From contig JALVYU010000030.1 in assembly GCA_027022365.1 (NCBI GenBank), forward strand, positions 1 to 64,000: DNA of 64,000 bases, read 5' to 3'. The notes under the pieces were generated by a model. That model did not search any database and was not told the origin of the DNA. It was given only the letters and a program-made list of their open reading frames with translations. The translations under genes and the position numbers were made by a program. The stretch is from Desulfurococcales archaeon (GTDB taxonomy: Archaea; Thermoproteota; Thermoprotei_A; Sulfolobales; Desulfurococcaceae). Of this stretch, positions 34,410 to 44,081 are shown one piece after another; position 1 is the stretch's first letter; each line of letters begins with the position of its first letter.

Positions 34410-34649
34410 TATGGCGCCACCATTCGTTGATTGGCCGTGCTAACCTAAATGCGTATCTCGGCGGAAAAACTATAAAATCTTATAATGCAGGCTTGATTCT
34501 CCATATATAGAGTCTCATCTGGATATATCGGATACTACTTTGTTGCTCCCGAGAAAAAAGCATGATGCACCATTTATTAGGTTAGATCAGGCTGGCGCCT
34601 AAGAATACGATAAAATGTAGCCGCTCTAATGACAAAAACAACAAGGAGC
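34410..34649. other. Non-coding spacer, no gene seen
   Basis: No credible coding frame. CGATAAAATG at 34608-34617 is a TATA-like box about 35 bases before the GC-rich island. Confidence 0.4.
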
Positions 34650-34731
34650 AAGGGTCCGTGCCCGCTTACTGCTTTTCTCGGCATCGCCCTATGAAGGGGG
34701 CTTCCATCCCGGGTTCCTCTTCATCCCATGT
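34650..34731 (+). ncRNA. Candidate small RNA, GC-rich island
   Basis: A GC-rich block in a 432-base AT-rich spacer with no gene. A hairpin of GCCCT and AGGGGGC (one bulged G, loop ATGA) lies near 34686-34701, and a CCCGGG follows. It shares GGGTCC near its start and TTCATCCCAT (34720-34729) with the candidate RNA at 24984 (there at 24984 and 25008). Strand is uncertain; a minus-strand TATA-like GTTTTATCC lies at 34733-34741. No tRNA, SRP or RNase P landmark was found. Confidence 0.35.
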
Positions 34732-34841
34732 AGGATAAAACGACATAATAGTTAATCAAGGTTTCTTATTAAGGAGAAAATGATGAGTAGGTATGAAGGT
34801 AATAAGATAAAAGAAAAAATAACAGTACTAGGTATTTAGCC
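34732..34841. other. AT-rich spacer
   Basis: No gene seen. An A6 run near 34814 would give a T-run on the minus strand just after the peroxidase-like gene. Confidence 0.3.
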
Positions 34842-35195
34842 TTATTTTTCGCTTGTGTATTCCTTTATGGCTTTCTCGACGAGCTGAACATATGCAAGAG
34901 CAGGTCCGCCGTTCATAACTACTGCTACCCATGACGCCTCCATGATTTCCTCCGGTGTAGCGCCAGCTTCAAGTGCTGATTTAACATGGAGTGCTATGCA
35001 CCATTTACAGTGGGCGACAACACTTAACGCCACAGCTATAAGCTCCTTGGTCTTGGTATCTAATGCTCCGGGCTTATTAACTGTCTGGAGGAGATTAAGG
35101 AACGCTCTCGTCTGGTCTGGAAATTCTTTAAGCCATTTCTTGAAGGATTCTTGAAACTCCTGGCTAAGCTCTCGCATCAAGCCCGATTCACCCAT
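34842..35195 (-). CDS. Carboxymuconolactone decarboxylase-like (AhpD-type) protein
   Basis: About 117 residues, helical, with the redox CxxC of AhpD-like proteins: Cys63 and Cys66 (AHCKWCIALH) with His70. Relatives act as small thiol peroxidases or reductants, and oxidative protection is the likely role in this anaerobe. ATG 35195 and ATG 35177 are both possible starts; GGGTGA stands before the second. It is divergent from the mre11 operon. Confidence 0.85.
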   Translation of the reverse strand: MGESGLMRELSQEFQESFKKWLKEFPDQTRAFLNLLQTVNKPGALDTKTKELIAVALSVVAHCKWCIALHVKSALEAGATPEEIMEASWVAVVMNGGPALAYVQLVEKAIKEYTSEK

Positions 35196-35232
35196 TTATG
35201 AATATAAAGAAATAGAACATTATAAGCATTAA

Positions 35233-35240
35233 TTTTTATA
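35233..35240 (+). promoter_or_regulatory. TATA-like box of the mre11-rad50-nurA-herA operon
   Basis: TTTTTATA would start transcription near 35262, 13 bases before the strong ribosome site AAGGAGG at 35275-35281. Confidence 0.45.
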
Positions 35241-35291
35241 CCAAACTATATAGTATGGGTATGCGGCTCGTTTAAGGAGGTTTAACCCGGT

Positions 35292-36611
35292 TTGCTGATC
35301 GCGCATCTAGCAGATACACATCTCGGTAAGAAACAATACCACTTAGAGTGGAGGGAACAAGATTTCTATGATGCTTTCACATATGCTATCGAGCAGGCAA
35401 TAAGCGAACACGTTGATGCGATCATTATTTCCGGCGATATGTTCGACACATACAAACCACCTAACCGGGCAATAAAAATCGCCCGTGATACTCTTAAGAG
35501 AGCAGCGGACAAGGGGATCAAAATATACAGTATCCTCGGCGAACACGATACCCCCAAGACAAGGGACTATCCACCACAAGTACTAGTTCCCGAGATCAGG
35601 CTTCTCGGCATAAACGATTACATGGATATCATTGAGAAGGATGGGGCAAAGTACACGATAGCTGGAATAATACATCATCCCCCGACACAGAGGGGGCTAG
35701 CGAACCTGAAGAAAAAGATTAAACAAATAGCGGTTGATGCTGAGGGCAAAACCTTACTCATGCTCCACCAGACAATAATCAATTTCTTCAAGCTCGAGAG
35801 GGGTCTGGAGATACACGAGATACCCGAGAACATAAGCTATGTCGCCATGGGCCACCTGCACTGGAGAAAACTATACCGTAGAAGCAATGGCCAACTCATA
35901 GCATATCCAGGAAGCCTCGAGATAACGAGCGTGGACGATATAGATGATTGGAAGAAAAACGGTAAAGGCTTCTACATAGTTGACCTGTCGGGAGACCGGC
36001 CGGAGGCCGACAAGATAGATGTTCCGGTCACGCCACAGGAGAAAATAGTGCTCGAATACCCCAAGCACAGGATAATGCTTGCAAAGATTATGCCTGAGCT
36101 CCGAAAACACGCGGAAAGCGGCAAGCTGATCATCCACGTAATCCTTCATTTACCCAGGAAGCTTGAAGCCTCGCCGGAGACAGAGATAAGACAGATCATA
36201 TCCAGGGAGCTGGGCGGAATAGAAAAACTACACATAACGTGGACGAGGAGATACATCGGCGAGGAAGACGAGAAAGCAATAGAGGAGCAGCTCGAAGAAC
36301 AAGACCCCAAAGAGATAGAGAAGAGTGTTATCTCGATAATTCTGGCCGACAACAAAGAGCCAGACAAGGAACACTTGGAACTAGCAGAGACAATAGTAGC
36401 GCTCAAAGACATGCTCGCCAACGACGACCTCATCAACGCGCAGCACCTAGTCGAAGAGATAGCGAGACACGAGTACTGGCTAAGAAAGATCAGGCTCCCT
36501 CAAGCCACGATAATCACAGTAACCAAGACCATTACCAGTACAAGGACGAGTAGGCCTAGAGAGGCGTCTAGGAAGCCTATGAGGCTAGACGAGTTCCTAA
36601 GAGGAGGATAA
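35292..36611 (+). CDS. mre11: DNA double-strand break nuclease Mre11
   Basis: Nuclease subunit of the Mre11-Rad50 complex, which processes DNA ends. Metal-site residues are Asp8 and His10 (ADTHLG), Asp49 (SGDMFD), His85 (LGEHD), His159 (MLHQTI) and His188/His190 (MGHLHW). At position 84 there is Glu where most Mre11/SbcD proteins have the metal-binding Asn (GNHD). The C-terminal third is charged and helical, for Rad50 contact. TTG 35292 has AAGGAGG upstream. It is the first gene of a tight operon, five bases before rad50. Confidence 0.95.
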   Translation: MLIAHLADTHLGKKQYHLEWREQDFYDAFTYAIEQAISEHVDAIIISGDMFDTYKPPNRAIKIARDTLKRAADKGIKIYSILGEHDTPKTRDYPPQVLVPEIRLLGINDYMDIIEKDGAKYTIAGIIHHPPTQRGLANLKKKIKQIAVDAEGKTLLMLHQTIINFFKLERGLEIHEIPENISYVAMGHLHWRKLYRRSNGQLIAYPGSLEITSVDDIDDWKKNGKGFYIVDLSGDRPEADKIDVPVTPQEKIVLEYPKHRIMLAKIMPELRKHAESGKLIIHVILHLPRKLEASPETEIRQIISRELGGIEKLHITWTRRYIGEEDEKAIEEQLEEQDPKEIEKSVISIILADNKEPDKEHLELAETIVALKDMLANDDLINAQHLVEEIARHEYWLRKIRLPQATIITVTKTITSTRTSRPREASRKPMRLDEFLRGG

Positions 36612-36616
36612 ACACC

Positions 36617-39454
36617 ATGAGGGCCCAATACACGATAAAAAAGATAATCCTAAAGAACTTCATAAGCCACCGCGAAACAATCATTGATTTCGATCAAGGA
36701 GTAACCGTGCTAATAGGCCCAAACGGCGCAGGCAAGACAAGCATACTAGAAGCAATATATTTCGCCCTAACAGGCAAGGGATGGAGAGCCCAGCGGAGAA
36801 AGAAAGACCTCATCAATACCAGTGCGCGGGAAGCAACCGTAGAGATGATCATGAGTATAGGGGATAACGAAGAACTATACATCAAGAGGAAAATACCGGG
36901 GACACCCACTGACACGATCCTCCAACTAAGAGTCGACGGAAAAACAGTGGATACAGCTAGGGGTGAAGCACAGGTAAACGAGAAGATAAGGGAAATACTG
37001 GGGTTAGACCCGGAGAAGCTGAGGACGATAGCGATAATACCGCAGGGAGGAATAACGAGGCTATTCACAGATCTTACACCCAGCGAGAGAAAGAAGATCA
37101 TAGATACTCTTCTAGGAATAGATGATTACGAGAAAGCATATCAGAACATAGCAGAGCTGGATCTCAAAGCACCAAAACCCCTAGCATCAATAGGGATAAT
37201 AACCGCGACGCCCCGCCAATCAATGATCAAGAACCTCGAGAAATATCTTGTCGAGACAATACCGCGTGAGACAAGAGAAACAAAACAACAGCTGGATAGA
37301 CTAGCAAAGGAGAAGAGCAACGCGGAGAAAGAGATCAAGAGGATCGAGGAAGAAATTAGGAAAATAAATGAGGAGCTCGAAAAACTTGAAAAAGAAGTCA
37401 AAGAGCTCGAAGAAACAAGGATAAAGTATGAGAAGCTGAAGACCATAATAGAGAGGCTATCACGAGAAATAGGCGAGCTCAGCAACAGGATAAAGGAATA
37501 CGAAGAAAAGATCAGAGCGATAGAAGAAAAACTAGTTCATATGAAGCATGTAGAGAAAATACTTGAAATGGAGAAGGAATACAGCGAGTACAGGCACAAG
37601 AGAAAGCGGCTCGAAGAACTCATCGAGAGAAACAAGGAGATCGAAGAGGAGATAAAGAGGCTAGAGCCGATTAAAAAGCGGCTTGAACAACTCATATCTA
37701 GGATCAAGAAGCCCCTCGAACAACTAGAGAAGGAAGCTGAGGAGCGCAAGAACACGATCAAAGAGAAACAGGAGCAACTCGAAAAACTAGCTGGAGAACT
37801 AGAAGCGCTAAAACACGAAGAAGCCGGTCTAGCGAAAGAACTTGAGAACCTGGAGAGCGAGATAAAGGATTTCCTAAGGAAAACAATCAACTTGCTAGAG
37901 ATCAAGGTGACCGATCCAAGGAGAGTTCCCGACATAGTACTAGAGAAGACGATGAAGCTGATCGAAGAACATGATAGATTGAACGAAGAACTCAAAACAA
38001 TAGAGAAAAAGATCGGCGAGTTAGAAGCACTTAAGAAGCAAGAAATGGAGAAACTCGAGATACTTAGGGGGACGGGAGAAGGAAAATGCCCGCTATGCGG
38101 GCAGCCGTTGACAGAGGAACATAGGGCCGAAATAATCAAGAAGACAAGGGAGAAGATAAAACGTATCGGTTCAGAGCTTGATGAACTCGTGAATACAAAG
38201 AAAAAACTAGAGAATAGGCTAAAAACTTTAGAGAACCTAATCGATCAGGCCAGGAACCTGGCGGCTCTCGCCGAACGGGTTAAATCCTTCCTGGAGAAAC
38301 GCGATGTCCTCGAGCCAAAATTGAAAGTTCTGAGAAGAACGATAGTCGAGAAAACTAGGATAAGGGCGGAAATCGAGAAGGAAATCAAAGATCTTGAGGC
38401 GAGCCTCGAAGAAATAAACAACATGATAAATGATGCCAAGCTCTACAATGACCTCGTAAAACTGTCACCCCCGAAGAAACTCGATCTCCTCAAAGAGGAG
38501 AAGAAGAGGATCGGCGATGAGATAACAATGCTGAACCAGTGGATAAATAGTTTCGAGGACAAAATGAAGAAACTGATAGAAGGCAGGAGCGCTGATTATG
38601 AGGAAGTATTTGCCGAAGCAAGGGCAAAATATGACAAGCTAGTCATGCTGGCCGGCCAGAAAGAAGAGCTCGAGAAAGCCCTTGATAAGATCAGGGAGGA
38701 GAAGAAGACCAAGGAGAAGGAGCTCGAGAAGCTCGCCTCTGAATTGGAGAAGCTGAAGAGTAAGATCGAGGAGCTTGAGAAGGCGAAAAAGAGGAAAGAG
38801 GAACTCGAAGAGAAAAAGGAAGAGCTTCTCCGGAGGGAAGCAGAGCTCAGAGCCAGAATAGAGTCTTTGAACGAGAGGATCGAGGAGCTGGGAGAGAAGC
38901 TCGAAGAGCTACGCTCTAGGGAAAGAGCAGTGAGGGAAATACTCTACAAGCTAAAGATCCTACAATGGATCAGGGACAACATCCTACACAGGGACAAGGC
39001 CCCTGCCCTCCTCCGGCGCCGCTATACGAGGTTAATAGAGGCGCTTATGCGCGATTATATCCGTGTATTCGAGCTAGGATACAACGATGTAAGCATCGAT
39101 GACGACTTCAACATATATCTCAAAGCACCCGGATCGAGGACACCGATCGAGATAGCCCGTCTTAGCGGGGGAGAAAAAGTAGTGGTCAGCCTAGTCGCAA
39201 TGCTTGCTCTACACAAGGTTGTCGGAAGCGATAGGCTAGGGTTCCTTATCCTGGACGAGCCTACCGAGTTCCTCGACGATGAGAGGCGGAGAAAACTCAT
39301 AGAGCTCCTCAAGAAGTTCGGGGGCGGGAAGATCATAAAGCAACTCATCATAGTGACACATGACGAGGAGATCAAGGAGGCAGCAGAGACACTCTACCGT
39401 GTAGCGAAGACGAATGGGTACTCGCTGGTTGAGAGAGTCGAGATAGGTGAGTGA
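36617..39454 (+). CDS. rad50: DNA repair ATPase Rad50
   Basis: SMC-like ATPase, 945 residues, that holds DNA ends with Mre11. Walker A GPNGAGKTS is at 34-42. Two long coiled coils, rich in Glu, Lys and Leu (about 195-485 and 505-810), flank the zinc hook CPLCGQPL with Cys491 and Cys494. The signature LSGGEK is at about 849-854 and Walker B FLILDEP at about 878-884. Length is normal for archaea. Its last bases overlap the ribosome site of nurA. Confidence 0.97.
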   Translation: MRAQYTIKKIILKNFISHRETIIDFDQGVTVLIGPNGAGKTSILEAIYFALTGKGWRAQRRKKDLINTSAREATVEMIMSIGDNEELYIKRKIPGTPTDTILQLRVDGKTVDTARGEAQVNEKIREILGLDPEKLRTIAIIPQGGITRLFTDLTPSERKKIIDTLLGIDDYEKAYQNIAELDLKAPKPLASIGIITATPRQSMIKNLEKYLVETIPRETRETKQQLDRLAKEKSNAEKEIKRIEEEIRKINEELEKLEKEVKELEETRIKYEKLKTIIERLSREIGELSNRIKEYEEKIRAIEEKLVHMKHVEKILEMEKEYSEYRHKRKRLEELIERNKEIEEEIKRLEPIKKRLEQLISRIKKPLEQLEKEAEERKNTIKEKQEQLEKLAGELEALKHEEAGLAKELENLESEIKDFLRKTINLLEIKVTDPRRVPDIVLEKTMKLIEEHDRLNEELKTIEKKIGELEALKKQEMEKLEILRGTGEGKCPLCGQPLTEEHRAEIIKKTREKIKRIGSELDELVNTKKKLENRLKTLENLIDQARNLAALAERVKSFLEKRDVLEPKLKVLRRTIVEKTRIRAEIEKEIKDLEASLEEINNMINDAKLYNDLVKLSPPKKLDLLKEEKKRIGDEITMLNQWINSFEDKMKKLIEGRSADYEEVFAEARAKYDKLVMLAGQKEELEKALDKIREEKKTKEKELEKLASELEKLKSKIEELEKAKKRKEELEEKKEELLRREAELRARIESLNERIEELGEKLEELRSRERAVREILYKLKILQWIRDNILHRDKAPALLRRRYTRLIEALMRDYIRVFELGYNDVSIDDDFNIYLKAPGSRTPIEIARLSGGEKVVVSLVAMLALHKVVGSDRLGFLILDEPTEFLDDERRRKLIELLKKFGGGKIIKQLIIVTHDEEIKEAAETLYRVAKTNGYSLVERVEIGE

Positions 39455-39456
39455 AC

Positions 39457-40638
39457 ATGTCTGAGTCTATGATATACGAGGCCCTCGGTAGGCGGAGAGA
39501 CGAGATAATCGGTAAATTGAAAAAGATAAACTTTGACGCCCTGGAGGACATTGTGCGTAAGTACTGGAGGCCCTACCAGCCTAGGACGATCAAGGATCGG
39601 AGCGCAGCGGCTGTGGACGGCGGTGAGGGGAGGAAAGAGTTCTTCGGCTACACCCTATACATAGTCTCAGGGGTCTCCATAGTTTACGCTTCAACGCCGA
39701 GACAATATGGTTTCGTCGATATAGACATCCTGCACCCTCCCAGCATAGGCGAAAGGATAAGCCTGTTCCGCGAGATCCTTGAAGGACGCGCGGGACTCAT
39801 GGCGGCCAGGGAAACAGATACCCTGTTCCTCGACGGAAGCCTTAGATCAATAATGATAGCGCCCCGCCCCCTTAGAGAAGAAACAATGCCTAAAACCATT
39901 AGCCGGGCCCACGAGCTATTCGGTGAGAACGTATTCCAAGACCTAGAAGCTACTGTGCTGGAAAATCTATACGACTATGAGAACACATGGTATAACCCCA
40001 TAACAAGCCATACATTCATGAAGGATAAGACCCTGACAGACGAGCACAATGACGCCATAATACTTGTCGAGTACATCGAGAAACTAATCATCTATAGGGA
40101 GCTGCTAAAGAAGATGAAGAAGGGAGAGAACATCCTCGTCTATATCTCGAAGAGGAGTAGAGCGCAGAACTATTTCAAAGACATTGATAAACAACTTCTA
40201 CCCCCCGGAACGCCTTTGCCGAGCGATATCGTGTTGTTCCAGTGGTTCACGAGCGAGCCGGGATATAGCATACCGATCATACCAGAGGAAACCCGTGAGG
40301 CTGGGAGGAGATTCAAGGTAATGCCAAGCGTAGTCGGGCTCAGAGAATTCTATGATAGGCTAAGAATAGCGATAACATATGTTAGACTAGTAGAGGACGG
40401 CCCACTACTCAAGCTAGAGATACCTGTTTTCGGCTGGAAGGGGGAACTGGAGGGCCTAGTCGAGAAACTAATGGATAAACTCTACACGTCTTCATCACCC
40501 AGCGACGGATATCCCTACCCCTTGATCGAGGTGGACAAACAGGCAAAGATACCACGGGCCGTGGTAGATAATGTGGCCTTGCTTCTAGGCTTATCTCCCA
40601 TCCCAAGCGGGAGAGAGGTGCTTGGAGAATGGCGTTAG
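39457..40638 (+). CDS. nurA: 5'-3' nuclease NurA
   Basis: About 393 residues, RNase H-like fold. AVDGGEGRKEF near residue 48 holds the first metal-binding Asp. It resects DNA ends together with the HerA translocase. ATG 39457 is preferred: GGTGA lies about six bases upstream, inside the end of rad50. It overlaps herA by ten bases. Confidence 0.92.
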   Translation: MSESMIYEALGRRRDEIIGKLKKINFDALEDIVRKYWRPYQPRTIKDRSAAAVDGGEGRKEFFGYTLYIVSGVSIVYASTPRQYGFVDIDILHPPSIGERISLFREILEGRAGLMAARETDTLFLDGSLRSIMIAPRPLREETMPKTISRAHELFGENVFQDLEATVLENLYDYENTWYNPITSHTFMKDKTLTDEHNDAIILVEYIEKLIIYRELLKKMKKGENILVYISKRSRAQNYFKDIDKQLLPPGTPLPSDIVLFQWFTSEPGYSIPIIPEETREAGRRFKVMPSVVGLREFYDRLRIAITYVRLVEDGPLLKLEIPVFGWKGELEGLVEKLMDKLYTSSSPSDGYPYPLIEVDKQAKIPRAVVDNVALLLGLSPIPSGREVLGEWR

Positions 40639-42197
40639 AGCCCCTAGGCCTTGTCGTCGGGGAGGCCAAGAATGTGGAGATAACGTTTACGGCGAATAGG
40701 CCTCCCCAAGTAGGAGAATATATCTTGGTAGAATATCCGAGAACAAACTGTTACGAGACCATGGATTGCAGCTATGTCCTGGGAATAGTCGAGGCGAGCC
40801 TTATAGGTAATCCCATGATGAATAATCTCTCTGTCAAGCCAGACCATGTCGAGAAAGCATTGCAGTTCGGAGCAGAGAGGCACATCTACATGGTTGGGAA
40901 GGCCCGGCTACTCTCATGGGTTGAGCCCCTCGCAGAGAAGAAGGTTCTCTACGCACCAAAATATCCTCCAATGCCAGGTGCAAAAGTATATAGAGCGGAC
41001 GATCATACATTGCAAGAGGTATTCAGCTGTAAGGAAAACAAGTGTATACCAATAGGTAGGCTTGTAAACCACCCCAACGTAAAGGTCAACATAGACGTTA
41101 ACGCCATCATGAGCAGGCACCTGGCAATACTCGCTGTAACGGGAGCTGGAAAATCCAACACCGTGGGGGTACTGCTTGATAGGATAGCCGAGAACCTTGG
41201 AGGAACAGCTCTTGTAATAGACATGCACAACGAGTACGGAAACATAGCGGGCGACAAGACAAAGATACTAGCTCCAAGACTTAACCCAGCCAGTCTCAGC
41301 GTCTGGGAATACTACTCCCTCCTAGGCCTCGACGAGAATGCATCAAAACAGCGCATGTACTTTGCCAAAGCATATGACGAGACAACCAAGGATAAAGAAT
41401 ACCTCAAACACCCAGAAGAATTCATACCAAAACTAAGAGAGGCGCTCGAAAAGTTCACAATGAACAAGAGCTACGCTAGTGACAAGAGATCAATAATTGA
41501 CGTAATAAACAAACTCGACGAGCTCATGAGGAGATACGGTGGAACAGTCCTCTCGCCCGAGGCCCCGATCAATATCGAGACCTACGTCGAGCCCGGGAAA
41601 ATAAACGTGCTACAACTAGGTAGCGTAGACGAAGACGTAGCTGACGCCGTGACCTACCATTACCTGAACAGTCTATTGGCTAAGAGAAAAGAATACGTTA
41701 CATCCAACGGGAGATCCGGGTATCCCGTACCAATACTCATAGTTATCGAGGAAGCCCATATACTCATACCCCGCGACCGTAGAACATTAACAAAGAGCGT
41801 TGCAGCCCGCATAGCACGTGAGGGCAGAAAATTCGGCGTCGGATTAACTCTGGTGAGCCAGAGACCCAAAAACATAGATGAGGATGCGCTAAGCCAGACG
41901 AACAATAAGATAATATTGAAACTCGTGTCCCCGGAGGATCTTAGATATGTTCAGAGAGCGAGCGAGACACTAAGCAATGAGCTACTAGAATTGCTCCCGG
42001 CCCTCAATGTTGGAGAAGCTGTTCTCCTCGGAATGATGATACCCATACCCGCAATAGTCAAGATAGACAAACACAGGCATAAGAGCAAAGGATCAGATAT
42101 CGATGCTGTCGAAGAGTGGAGTAAATACAGTAACGAAATAAAGGGAAAGGAGAACGAAAACGAGCTGGACGGATACGACGACTTCATAATGACCTAG
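40629..42197 (+). CDS. herA: DNA translocase HerA
   Basis: Hexameric FtsK/HerA-type ATPase, 522 residues. An N-terminal HAS barrel (about 5-110) is followed by the motor domain with Walker A VTGAGKSN (about 170-177) and Walker B LIVIEEAH (about 369-376); the sensor and arginine-finger regions (REGRKFGVGLTLVSQRPK) are present. It drives end resection with NurA. The acidic C-terminus (EEWSKYSNEIKGKEN onward) is likely flexible. This gene order, mre11-rad50-nurA-herA, is common in archaea. Confidence 0.96.
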   Translation: MALEPLGLVVGEAKNVEITFTANRPPQVGEYILVEYPRTNCYETMDCSYVLGIVEASLIGNPMMNNLSVKPDHVEKALQFGAERHIYMVGKARLLSWVEPLAEKKVLYAPKYPPMPGAKVYRADDHTLQEVFSCKENKCIPIGRLVNHPNVKVNIDVNAIMSRHLAILAVTGAGKSNTVGVLLDRIAENLGGTALVIDMHNEYGNIAGDKTKILAPRLNPASLSVWEYYSLLGLDENASKQRMYFAKAYDETTKDKEYLKHPEEFIPKLREALEKFTMNKSYASDKRSIIDVINKLDELMRRYGGTVLSPEAPINIETYVEPGKINVLQLGSVDEDVADAVTYHYLNSLLAKRKEYVTSNGRSGYPVPILIVIEEAHILIPRDRRTLTKSVAARIAREGRKFGVGLTLVSQRPKNIDEDALSQTNNKIILKLVSPEDLRYVQRASETLSNELLELLPALNVGEAVLLGMMIPIPAIVKIDKHRHKSKGSDIDAVEEWSKYSNEIKGKENENELDGYDDFIMT

Positions 42198-42203
42198 AAT
42201 ATT

Positions 42204-42608
42204 CTAATCCTCTTTTTCCGTACTTCTCAACAAGAACGGATCCTTGAATATATCAGATAACTTGACCACGCTGGTTTCCCCCGATTTCACACTATGCATC
42301 ACAATAGTTATCCCGGGGTTAAACTCCGCGAGTACCTGGCGGCAGGCACCACACGGCGGTATCGGGTGCTCGAGATCGGTGACTATCGCAATGGCTATTG
42401 GTTTCCTCTCACCATTAGAAACCATCGATGCTACAGCGTTTCTCTCAGCACATATTGTCAGCCCGTAGCTCGAATTCTCGACGTTAACGCCATAATATAT
42501 TGATCCCTGGTCGGTCAGTATGGCGGCCGCGACATGGATGTTGCTATATGGCGCGTAACTGTATCTTAGATGCTTCTTCGCCTCCTCTATTAAGAATTTG
42601 TACTCCAT
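42204..42608 (-). CDS. cdd: Cytidine deaminase
   Basis: Cytoplasmic zinc enzyme that turns cytidine into uridine. Zinc ligands Cys53, Cys86 and Cys89 and the catalytic Glu55 are seen in CAERNA and PPCGACRQ. 134 residues, the tetrameric short form. ATG 42608 is chosen because AGGGAA/GGTG lies just upstream and the longer N-terminal extension has no family support. Its stop converges on herA with seven bases between. It would feed uridine to the phosphorylase at 15019. Confidence 0.93.
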   Translation of the reverse strand: MEYKFLIEEAKKHLRYSYAPYSNIHVAAAILTDQGSIYYGVNVENSSYGLTICAERNAVASMVSNGERKPIAIAIVTDLEHPIPPCGACRQVLAEFNPGITIVMHSVKSGETSVVKLSDIFKDPFLLRSTEKED

Positions 42609-42670
42609 TTCCCTGCACCAAACTATGATGTTTTTCTTACATGAATTGTTTCGGGTCAAGTACCCTATCT

Positions 42671-43864
42671 TTAACCCTTTCGCTTGGAGATGATTTTCCA
42701 GAGTCTCGTCAATAGGATCGGAGTCAATATGCTTGTCACGTATATCAATATAATAACTCCTGCTACGACCTCATCGTTCAATACACCATATGCTAGGCCA
42801 AGACTAGTAATGACTAGCGCTACCTCCGCACGCGGGATCATCCCTATGCCTGTGAAGAGTGATTCCGGAAAGGACAATCCGCTCAGCTTAGCTGCCAGGC
42901 CGCAGCCGAGTATCTTGCTTATGATCGCCACAGCAACGATGACAATGATCGGTACTATGTATTCTAGGTGGGTGAGGTAAGGCTTGATATCGATCATAGC
43001 CGCTGATAATACGAAGAAGATGCTCGAGAAAATGTTTGGTATAAGGCTGAAACGCTCGATAATGGCTCTGGCGCCGCGTACCTCGCTGAAGGCGAGGCCC
43101 ACGGCATAGGCGCCGACTACGAGGCTTAGATTAACCTTCACGCTCGCCCATGCAACGATCAGTGTGAGGGCGAATAGTATCGATATAATAGTGTCCTGTA
43201 GGTGCCCCAGTCTTGTCAGCCATCGCCAAATACCAGCACTGCCCCTATGGAGTGCTAGTATGAGGAAAACATAGAAGGTTATTGCGACTCCAGCGGTTAC
43301 TAATAGGTCCTCGATGCGTGCACCACCACTGCTTACCATTGCTACAGTTAGGCCGAGGACTATAAGGCCGCCGACATCATCGAGTACAGCGGCTCCGAGT
43401 ATTGAAGATGCTATAGGGTGAGCTATAGCTCCTATATCTGACAAAACCTTGACGGTTAAGCCGACACTGGTGGCCGTGAGAACCGCTCCTATGAACAAGC
43501 ATGTAGCCTGGGGATAGCCTAGGAGGAGGCCCGCGGCGTAGCCCATGAGGAAAGAAGAGATTATTCCGCCGAATGCTATCCAGAAGCTATGGTGGAGGCT
43601 CTTCATGAACTCAGTGAACTTTGTCTCCATCCCCGCTAGGAATAGGAGACTTATGATACCGATCCATTTCAGGAGATCGAGCTCCTCAACAATATTCGGC
43701 GTCAGAATATCCAGGATGCTTGGTCCTAGAACTAATCCAGCAAGTATATCACCAAGAACTGGTGGATAGCCCCTCCAGCTGATCAGCTCCTCGAAAACCT
43801 TGGCAACAACTATGATAACTGCGAGCGCCAATAATAGATCAGCTACCGCGGCTTCACTGGCCAC
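42671..43864 (-). CDS. CPA2-type Na+(K+)/H+ antiporter
   Basis: Membrane antiporter, 397 residues and about 12 helices, of the KefB/NapA group. The paired-Asp site that defines electrogenic or proton-linked exchange is LDD at 161-163, and the crossing-helix Thr in TATSVG is at 131. There is no TrkA-N regulatory domain. It helps control ion balance. GTG 43864 is the start; its ribosome site is weak. Confidence 0.88.
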   Translation of the reverse strand: MASEAAVADLLLALAVIIVVAKVFEELISWRGYPPVLGDILAGLVLGPSILDILTPNIVEELDLLKWIGIISLLFLAGMETKFTEFMKSLHHSFWIAFGGIISSFLMGYAAGLLLGYPQATCLFIGAVLTATSVGLTVKVLSDIGAIAHPIASSILGAAVLDDVGGLIVLGLTVAMVSSGGARIEDLLVTAGVAITFYVFLILALHRGSAGIWRWLTRLGHLQDTIISILFALTLIVAWASVKVNLSLVVGAYAVGLAFSEVRGARAIIERFSLIPNIFSSIFFVLSAAMIDIKPYLTHLEYIVPIIVIVAVAIISKILGCGLAAKLSGLSFPESLFTGIGMIPRAEVALVITSLGLAYGVLNDEVVAGVIILIYVTSILTPILLTRLWKIISKRKG

Positions 43865-44081
43865 TCCTTATTCCCCGCGTTGTCCAATATATTTCACATA
43901 ATACAGTTCACAGTATTAATAAATAGAATGAAGGTCCCACGAATTCTAATTAAATAATGGATTAGTTCAAGTGTAAAAACCATATTCTCAAATTTTTCTG
44001 GGAAAAGTCCTTGATAGGGCGTTGTCAAACGATGTGGTTTTCTTCATAACTTATCCCAATGATTAATATGTTCATATTTTA
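43865..44081. other. AT-rich spacer, no gene seen
   Basis: The stretch has stop codons in all frames and only AT tracts that could be promoters or terminators for the flanking minus-strand genes. Confidence 0.35.

Noticed and set aside
37141-38139. Long minus-strand open frames over rad50
   Set aside because: The Glu/Lys/Leu-rich coiled-coil code of rad50 gives Ser/Phe/Ile-rich frames on the other strand; there is no independent evidence.
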